DNA of 40,877 nucleotides, taken from the NCBI GenBank assembly GCA_017849555.1, contig JAFIGU010000041.1:1-40877 (forward strand), given 5' to 3'. Below the pieces are notes generated by a model. That model was given only the letters and a program-made list of their open reading frames with translations. It was not told the DNA's origin and did no database searches. Origin of the DNA: Sphingomonas sp. Its GTDB lineage: Bacteria > Pseudomonadota > Alphaproteobacteria > Sphingomonadales > Sphingomonadaceae. The position numbers were made by a program, and so were the translations under genes. Positions 36,082 through 40,877 of this stretch are shown piece after piece; the first letter of the stretch is position 1, and each line of letters opens with the position of its first letter.

Positions 36082-36924
36082 ATGGTTCGTACCATCGCAC
36101 TCCTGATCGGCGCGGCGTTCGTGGCGGCCCTCGGCTTCGCGCTGTTCGGCACGATCAAGACCGCCATCACCGATCCGGCGCCCGAATCCGCCGAGCACGT
36201 GTTCCACGTTCACCCCGAGGATATCGGGCTGAAATCGGCGGGGCTGCTCGGCAAGTTCGATCTGCAGCAGGTCCAGCGCGGCTTCCAGGTCTACAAGGAA
36301 GTCTGCTCGGCGTGCCATTCGCTGAAGTACGTCCACTTCCGCGATCTCACCAAGATCGGCTATTCGGCCGGCCAGGTGAAGGCGATCGCCGAGGCCTGGG
36401 TGATCGAGCAGCCGACGATCAACCCGGAGACGGGCGAAGCGGCGACGCGCAAGAACGTGCCCGCCGATCCCTTCCCGTCGCCGTTTGCCAATGAGATCGC
36501 CGCGCGCGCCGCGAACAACAATGCGCTGCCGCCCGATCTGTCGCTGATCACCAAGGCGCGCGAGGACGGGTCGAACTACGTCCATGCGCTGCTGATGGGC
36601 TATCGCGATCAGCCGGCCGAACTGGTGAAGGATTTCCCCGGCTCGAAGACGCCGAAGGGTCTGCACTACAACCCGGCGTTCGCGAACCTCAACATCGCGA
36701 TGCCGCCGCCGCTGACCCAGGACGGGCAGATCACCTACGCCGACGGCACCAAGGCGACCAAGGACCAGATGGCGCGCGACGTCGCCGCCTTCCTGACCTG
36801 GAGCGCCGAACCGAACCTCGAATCGCGCCACGGCGCGGGGCTGGCGACGGTGGTGTTCCTCGCGATCTTCCTGTTCCTCGTCTGGGGCGCCTATCAGAAC
36901 GTGTGGCGCGACCAGAAGCATTGA
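36082..36924 (+). CDS. petC: Cytochrome c1 of the bc1 complex
   Basis: A 280-residue heme-c subunit. The N-terminus is a signal/anchor (IALLIGAAFVAALGFALFG), the heme-binding CSACH is at 75-79, the axial methionine is in NIAMPPPL, and a C-terminal span (LATVVFLAIFLFLVWGAYQNVW) holds it in the membrane. ARAANNNALPPDLSLITKAR is the conserved P-D-L-S segment of cytochromes c1. It passes electrons from the Rieske protein to a soluble or membrane cytochrome c. It ends the operon; GC-rich hairpins follow. Confidence 0.97.
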   Translation: MVRTIALLIGAAFVAALGFALFGTIKTAITDPAPESAEHVFHVHPEDIGLKSAGLLGKFDLQQVQRGFQVYKEVCSACHSLKYVHFRDLTKIGYSAGQVKAIAEAWVIEQPTINPETGEAATRKNVPADPFPSPFANEIAARAANNNALPPDLSLITKAREDGSNYVHALLMGYRDQPAELVKDFPGSKTPKGLHYNPAFANLNIAMPPPLTQDGQITYADGTKATKDQMARDVAAFLTWSAEPNLESRHGAGLATVVFLAIFLFLVWGAYQNVWRDQKH

Positions 36925-36934
36925 GAATCGCGTT

Positions 36935-37000
36935 GCCCCTTCGCATGAAGGGGCGGGCAAACCGAGCGGCGGCCGCGGGACCAACCCCACGGCCGCCGCT
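36935..37000 (+). terminator. Two GC-rich hairpins after petC
   Basis: CCCCTTC/GAAGGGG (36935-36952) and an 11-base-pair stem AGCGGCGGCCG/CGGCCGCCGCT (36965-37000, extended by GGG/CCC beyond one mismatch) follow the petC stop. There is only a short T-rich stretch afterwards, so termination is likely but may not be factor-independent. Confidence 0.5.
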
Positions 37001-37037
37001 TCGCGTTTGAGATGAGAGCGAGGCTTCTATCGTCCCG

Positions 37038-37100
37038 CCCCGGCGCAGGCCGGGGCCCAGTATCGGGCCGGTCGCAACTGGACCCCGGCCTGCGCCGGGG
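37038..37100. repeat. Long intergenic inverted repeat, family A copy 2
   Basis: Same 18-base arms as the copy at 7690-7752 (37038-37055 and 37083-37100), again with a 27-base loop that differs at only a few positions. It lies between petC and apt. Confidence 0.85.
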
Positions 37101-37151
37101 TGGAAAGACGGGCGATCGCGATTGTAGGCGGCATGATCTAGGACCGAAAGA

Positions 37152-37685
37152 ATGGCGAACGACGATCTCAAGGCACTGATCCGCACGATCCCGGATTTCC
37201 CCAAGCCGGGCATCCAGTTTCGCGACATCACCACGCTCCTGCTGTCGCCCGCGGGGCTGGCGGCGTGCGTCGAGCGGATGGTCGCGGCGACCGACGGGCC
37301 GGTCGATCTGGTCGCGGGGATCGAGGCGCGCGGCTTTCTGTTCGCGGCGGCGCTGGCGGTGCCGCTCGAGGCCGGGGTGCTGCTGATCCGCAAGGACGGC
37401 AAATTGCCCGGCGCGACGATCGCCGAGGATTATGCGCTCGAATATGGCCAGGATCGCATCGCGATGCACGCCGATGCGCTCGCGCCGGGCGCGCGGGTGT
37501 TGCTGGTCGACGATCTCATCGCCACCGGGGGCACCGCGCGCGCCGCGATCCGGTTGCTGCGCAAGGCAGGGGCGGTGGTGACGCAGGCGCAGTTCCTCGT
37601 CGATCTGCCCGATCTCGGCGGCGCGGCGGCGTTGCGTGGCGACGGGCTGCGGGTCGACGCGCTGGTGGCGTTTCCGGGGCATTGA
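37152..37685 (+). CDS. apt: Adenine phosphoribosyltransferase
   Basis: A 177-residue salvage enzyme that makes AMP from adenine and PRPP. IRTIPDFPKPGIQFRDITTLL is the N-terminal adenine-side motif, VAGIEARGFLFAAALA follows, and the PRPP loop is LLVDDLIATGGTARA. Length and order of motifs are typical. It is a short single-gene unit with a terminator right after the stop. Repeat family A lies upstream, leaving little room for regulation beyond a core promoter. Confidence 0.96.
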   Translation: MANDDLKALIRTIPDFPKPGIQFRDITTLLLSPAGLAACVERMVAATDGPVDLVAGIEARGFLFAAALAVPLEAGVLLIRKDGKLPGATIAEDYALEYGQDRIAMHADALAPGARVLLVDDLIATGGTARAAIRLLRKAGAVVTQAQFLVDLPDLGGAAALRGDGLRVDALVAFPGH

Positions 37686-37689
37686 GGGG

Positions 37690-37718
37690 AGCGCCGCCAG
37701 ATGCGGCGCTTTCTCTCT
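37690..37718 (+). terminator. Rho-independent terminator of apt
   Basis: AGCGCCGC pairs perfectly with GCGGCGCT around 5 bases, followed by the T-rich TTCTCTCTC, starting 4 bases after the apt stop. Confidence 0.75.
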
Positions 37719-37766
37719 CCTTGGGCTCCCGTGAAGGCAGGGACACAAGAAGCGGGGCGAGGCAGA

Positions 37767-38276
37767 TCAGTGGTGCGGGTTGTGCCCGTTGTGTCCGCCG
37801 TTTGCATGTCCGCCGCCGGAATGGCCGTCTCGGCGATGAGCGCCGCCGTGCTGGCCCCCGCTCGCGTGGCCGCGACCGGGGTTACCGACATGTGGGCGTG
37901 CAGCCGGGGAATGGCCTGCGTTCGGGCGACCGGCGTGCGCTCCATGGCCGAAATCACGCCAGTTCGGCCGCAGATCATGTGAGCGCGCGGGTGAGGTGCC
38001 GCCCGGGTGAGTGCGACGAGCGTCGATTCTATTCTGCCAATAGTGGCGCTGGTTGTCGTCCCAATGGTGCGCGCGGCGATGGCGATCCTAGACGTAAACC
38101 CCTGTGCCGGGGTAATAATAATTGCCGTACCAGCCCCAGTAAGGCGCGTATCCGCTATAATAACCCGATGCGTAGCCGGCTGAAATGCCGTCATGTCCGT
38201 AGCGTTCGGTGCACGCCGCTGCGGCAATGCTTGCGATGCCGATCAACGGCAGCACCGCGATATGCTTGCAATTCAT
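37767..38276 (-). pseudogene. Tyr/Gly-rich lipoprotein paralogue interrupted by an in-frame TAG
   Basis: From ATG 38276 (with GGGAG upstream) the frame encodes a lipoprotein signal with Cys22 (IASIAAAAC), then YWGWYGNYYYPGTGVYV, and stops at a TAG (38088-38090, codon 63). Reading on in the same frame gives DRHRRAHHWDDNQRHYWQNR and later RPNWRDFGHG, which match DRYRRSYRWNDDQRRYWQGR and RPNWHDFRGG of the intact paralogue at 38512-38892. The TAG stands where the paralogue has a tyrosine (TAC), so a single base change explains it. The reading then ends in a long His/Gly-rich tail at a TGA (37767-37769). Without the stop it would be 169 residues. A working 62-residue lipoprotein, or a sequencing error, are alternatives. 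Confidence 0.75.
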
Positions 38277-38511
38277 TGCCACTCTCCCGCGCGGCATAAG
38301 GATTGTTATTTTGCCGACAATTTTTAATAGCGAGATTGCGCTTAAGCAGGGATGAACTCAGCGTTACAACGCGCGCCGCTGCTTCGCCGCGATGCTGAAC
38401 GGGAGAGAAAGCGTCAATTCAGCACCGCTTAAGCCGAAAAGGCCCATAACCGCGGCATAGCGGATCGATGCGCGGCGCAATCTCCGCGCGCGACCCCGTG
38501 GGAGAAAAGCG

Positions 38512-38892
38512 ATGAATCGCAAGCGCATCGCGCTGTTGGCGCTGATCGGTGCGGCGGGGTTGGGTGTCGCGGCCTGCAATGACGGCTATGGCTATAGCGG
38601 CGTCGCGGTCGGTTACGGCCCGAGCTATTATGACGGCTATGGCCCAGGCTATTGGGGCTGGTACGGCGATTATTATTATCCCGGCACCGGCATCTACGTC
38701 TACGACCGCTACCGCCGGTCGTATCGCTGGAACGACGACCAGCGTCGTTACTGGCAGGGCAGGGGCGACAGCTATTGGCGCGGTCGCCCCGGCGGCGGTG
38801 CGCCGGGCGTCCGCCCCGGCGGTCCGCGCCCTAATTGGCACGATTTCCGCGGCGGCCCGCGCGGCGGCGGCCACGGCGGGCGTCATCCGTAA
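38512..38892 (+). CDS. Small Tyr/Gly-rich lipoprotein
   Basis: A 126-residue protein: lipoprotein signal with Cys22 (GAAGLGVAAC), a Tyr/Gly-rich section (YGPSYYDGYGPGYWGWYGDYYYPG), an Arg-rich middle with DDQRRYWQGRG, and a Gly/Arg/Pro-rich, His-containing tail (GGPRGGGHGGRHP). The composition suggests a disordered or adhesive envelope protein; no domain is recognised. GGGAG precedes the ATG. It stands divergent to a damaged paralogue about 235 bases away; that gap is AT-rich near 38300-38335 and otherwise shows nothing I can name. Function unknown. Confidence 0.8.
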   Translation: MNRKRIALLALIGAAGLGVAACNDGYGYSGVAVGYGPSYYDGYGPGYWGWYGDYYYPGTGIYVYDRYRRSYRWNDDQRRYWQGRGDSYWRGRPGGGAPGVRPGGPRPNWHDFRGGPRGGGHGGRHP

Positions 38893-38950
38893 TTAAGGTC
38901 GGGTCGCGCCGCTGCCGGTCAGTACCGGCTTCCGGCGCGCGCTCGAAGGC

Positions 38951-38982
38951 GGACGGTCGGCAGCACCTCCTGCCGGCCGTCC
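38951..38982. terminator. Bidirectional hairpin between convergent genes
   Basis: A 13-base-pair stem (GGACGGTCGGCAG with CTGCCGGCCGTCC, one T.G pair) around CACCTC, in the gap between the lipoprotein gene and the MaoC gene. No T-run on either side. Confidence 0.55.
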
Positions 38983-39002
38983 GTCACCTCGATTCTCGCG
39001 CC

Positions 39003-39458
39003 TCAATTCTCATTGTCGGGCCGCGTGCGGATCAGCCCGTTCGAGACCATCGACATCACCGCGACGCCGTCCTGATTGAACACCGTCATGCGGCTCTTGA
39101 AGATCCCCATTTCGGGGCGGCTCTGCGAGCGACGCTTCTCGATCACCTCGGTCTCGCAGCGCAACGTGTCGCCGGGATAGACCGGCTTGAGCCAGCGCAA
39201 TTCGTCCACCCCCGGCGATCCGAGCCCGGCCTGGCGGTGGTTCTTCAGATTCTCGACGACCATCGACATCACCATCGCGCAGGTATGCCAGCCGCTCGCC
39301 GAGAGCCGCTCGAAATGCGTCCCGGCCGCCGCCTCGTCGGAGAGGTGGAACGGTTGCGGATCATATTTCTGCGCGAAAGCGACCACTTCCTCGCGCGTCA
39401 CCGGATAATTGCCGAAGCTCGATTTGGCCCCGACCGCGATATCCTCGAAATATTGCAT
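39003..39458 (-). CDS. MaoC-family dehydratase
   Basis: A 151-residue single hot-dog domain protein. YFEDIAVGAKSSFGNYPVTREEVVAFAQKYDPQPFH holds the catalytic Asp/His pair of (R)-specific enoyl-CoA hydratases (D-P-Q-P-F-H), and LRWLKPVYPGDTLRCETEVIEKR is the second conserved block. It probably hydrates an enoyl-CoA or related thioester; the exact substrate is unknown. AAGGGAG lies 4 bases before the ATG. It begins 14 bases after the end of the phosphodiesterase gene on the same strand, so the two are likely one transcript. Confidence 0.9.
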   Translation of the reverse strand: MQYFEDIAVGAKSSFGNYPVTREEVVAFAQKYDPQPFHLSDEAAAGTHFERLSASGWHTCAMVMSMVVENLKNHRQAGLGSPGVDELRWLKPVYPGDTLRCETEVIEKRRSQSRPEMGIFKSRMTVFNQDGVAVMSMVSNGLIRTRPDNEN

Positions 39459-39472
39459 CCGCTCCCTTTCGC

Positions 39473-40747
39473 TTATTGCCGCTTCAGCACCCCGCGGAAC
39501 GGCGCGTCGTCGCCGTCCAGCCCGGTGCCGGCGGGCAGCCCGATGAGATCGCGCAATAAGGGCGCGACATCAACATTGTCGAATATCGGCAATGTCTTGC
39601 CCCGCGCGAACGCCGGGCCATTGGCGATGAACAAAGCGCGCATATCGGCCTGTTCATTGTCATAGCCGTGCTCGCCGCGGGTGAAGGGCTTGGCGGGCGC
39701 GGTCTTCATCGTCACCCAGCCGTCCTCGGCGAGACAGAAATAGGGCGGGACGCGGACGTTGGCGCCATAATGGAGACGCGCGGGAATCTCCGCCTTGCGC
39801 CAGCATTGCAGATGGGCGTGCGGCTTGAGCAATGTCGCCTCCACCGCCTGCTCGTGGCCCGCAACCGGGACGAAGCTGGCATAAGGCCCCGATTCGATGA
39901 TCCGCGCGTCGGCCGGGCCGATCAGCTGGTCGAGCGCGATCACGCGATTGTTGCTGGTTTCGGCCATGCCGTGATCGGCGACGATCACCAGATTGGCGGG
40001 CTGACCCAGCTCGGCGAGCCCCGCGACGAGATCGCCGATCGCGCGATCGACCTCGCCCACCGCCGCGGTCACCTTGTCGCTCGCGGGGCCATATTCGTGC
40101 CCGGCGGTGTCCACGGTATCGAAATAGAGCGTCACGAACCCCGGTCGCGTCGCGGCGGGGCGGCGCAACCAGTCGATCACCGCGCGGACGCGATTCTCGT
40201 CGGGCATTTGCTGGGTGAATTGCTGCCAGTCGGTCGGGCGGGTGCCGCCGACGACCTTATACGGCCACGCGCTCCCCCGCGTCCCGCCCCAGCCGACCGC
40301 AGAGCCGGGCCAGAACATCGCCGCGGTGTGGATGCCGGCCTTTTCCGCGGTCACCCAGATCGGCTCGGCAGTGTTCCACCAGAACGGGTCGTCATTGGCC
40401 ATCGTGAACAATTCGCCGGGGCGGGCGGGGTCTTCCATATTATTGGCGACGATGCCGTGGCGATCGGGGCGCAGCCCGGTGACCAATGTCCAGTGATTGG
40501 GAAAGGTCTTCGACGGGAAGGACGGCCGCATCGCCGCCGACACCCCGCCCGCGGCGAGCCGCGACAGGTTCGGGCTGGCGCCGCGATCGAGATAATCGGG
40601 GCGGAAGCCGTCGATCGAGACGAGGATGGTGACCGGCGCGCGCCGCTCCGCCGCCGGTTGCGCGGCAGCGACGGGAGCGGGCGTGGGGGCTGTGGCGCAG
40701 CCGCCAAGGGCCACGAGCGCGGCGAGCGCGAGCAAACGAACGATCAT
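39473..40747 (-). CDS. Nucleotide pyrophosphatase/phosphodiesterase-family lipoprotein
   Basis: A 424-residue member of the alkaline phosphatase superfamily (NPP type). The lipobox LVALGGC places lipid at Cys17, followed by a Pro/Ala linker. ILVSIDGFRPDYLDRG gives the first metal Asp, PSFPSKTFPNHWTLVTGLRPDRHGI holds the threonine nucleophile (KTFPNH), DTVDTAGHEYGP the second metal site (D...H) and VIVADHGM the third; a late RGEHGYDN supplies the last His. These are all the NPP metal ligands, so it should be an active phosphodiester or pyrophosphate hydrolase, in the envelope. The ATG at 40747 is chosen because it begins the signal peptide; the frame remains open 87 bases further. Confidence 0.9.
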   Translation of the reverse strand: MIVRLLALAALVALGGCATAPTPAPVAAAQPAAERRAPVTILVSIDGFRPDYLDRGASPNLSRLAAGGVSAAMRPSFPSKTFPNHWTLVTGLRPDRHGIVANNMEDPARPGELFTMANDDPFWWNTAEPIWVTAEKAGIHTAAMFWPGSAVGWGGTRGSAWPYKVVGGTRPTDWQQFTQQMPDENRVRAVIDWLRRPAATRPGFVTLYFDTVDTAGHEYGPASDKVTAAVGEVDRAIGDLVAGLAELGQPANLVIVADHGMAETSNNRVIALDQLIGPADARIIESGPYASFVPVAGHEQAVEATLLKPHAHLQCWRKAEIPARLHYGANVRVPPYFCLAEDGWVTMKTAPAKPFTRGEHGYDNEQADMRALFIANGPAFARGKTLPIFDNVDVAPLLRDLIGLPAGTGLDGDDAPFRGVLKRQ

Positions 40748-40838
40748 AATGAAGCGCTTACGCCCGACAGATGACAGGCGGAAGGCGGAAATCGCGGCGT
40801 ACCCGAGACGCGCGCTTAAAGCGTTACGGTCCACCCCC

Positions 40839-40877
40839 CGTTCGCCCTGAGCTTGTCGAAGGGCGTCCTGCCGTTCG
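40839..40877. repeat. Dispersed repeat fragment, family C
   Basis: GTTCGCCCTGAGCTTGTCGA followed by AGGGCG, cut by the window edge. This is the wording of a short dispersed intergenic repeat common in sphingomonad and other proteobacterial genomes (GAGCTTGTCGAAG core), recognised from memory. Its second arm would lie outside the window. Confidence 0.6.

Noticed and set aside
34009..36990. A 993-codon open frame on the minus strand opposite petABC
   Set aside because: Antisense to the complete bc1 operon; no domain and the usual Arg/His/Asp-rich shadow composition.
37430..38227. A 265-codon minus-strand open frame over apt and the broken lipoprotein gene
   Set aside because: The paralogue match is in another frame of the same strand, and the translation here is a Thr/Ala/Ile-rich shadow.

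Overview
The window looks like chromosomal DNA of a GC-rich alphaproteobacterium, most likely a sphingomonad (Sphingomonadales). This rests on PEPxxWA-type C-terminal sorting signals, the argD-argF-hslO gene order, a RegBA-type redox two-component system, an alphaproteobacterial petABC (cytochrome bc1) operon, and short intergenic inverted repeats of kinds I associate with sphingomonads. I see no rRNA, tRNA, CRISPR array, insertion sequence or prophage; nearly all of it is core metabolism on compact alternating transcription units. The genus is inferred from recall of protein families, not from a search.

Layout. 1-1.3 kb: 3' part of parE. 1.4-5.7 kb: a DUF5694 secreted protein, then argD, argF and hslO. 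5.7-7.6 kb: a small secreted protein, a possible small RNA with its own terminator, then queC-queE (7-deazaguanine synthesis). 7.8-9.7 kb (minus): a secreted protein of unknown function, a small lipoprotein and lipB. 9.75-11.3 kb: two overlapping multi-pass membrane proteins. 11.3-12.7 kb (minus): hemF and a GNAT acetyltransferase. 12.9-14.3 kb: an APC amino-acid permease. 14.3-17.0 kb (minus): two tandem paralogous zinc metalloproteases with PEP-CTERM tails. 17.2-21.5 kb (minus): acnA and an MHS-type transporter.

21.6-28.1 kb is a respiratory operon: cyoABCD (bo3-type quinol oxidase), a SURF1 assembly factor, then a RegB-like redox sensor kinase and RegA-like regulator, mostly joined by 4-base start/stop overlaps. 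28.2-33.4 kb is acyl-CoA metabolism: glutaryl-CoA dehydrogenase, a phosphotransferase with a DUF6285 partner, a divergent acyl-CoA dehydrogenase and a nitronate monooxygenase-like flavoprotein. 33.5-34.0 kb is trmL (minus). 34.2-36.9 kb is petABC. Then come apt, a pair of divergent Tyr/Gly-rich lipoprotein paralogues (one interrupted by an in-frame TAG), a MaoC dehydratase and a nucleotide pyrophosphatase/phosphodiesterase-like lipoprotein.

The two respiratory operons supply alternative routes for quinol oxidation (directly to oxygen through CyoABCD, or through bc1 to cytochrome c). The kinase/regulator pair in the cyo operon is of a family known to sense the quinone/redox state, so it could balance these branches. 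The less expected signals are non-coding: a perfect 19-base dyad in front of cyoA, a TTAA-N7-TTAA (CtrA-type) box in front of one metalloprotease and a near match before a three-hairpin RNA candidate, a perfect 14-base palindrome in front of the nitronate monooxygenase gene, and two pairs of long inverted intergenic repeats.
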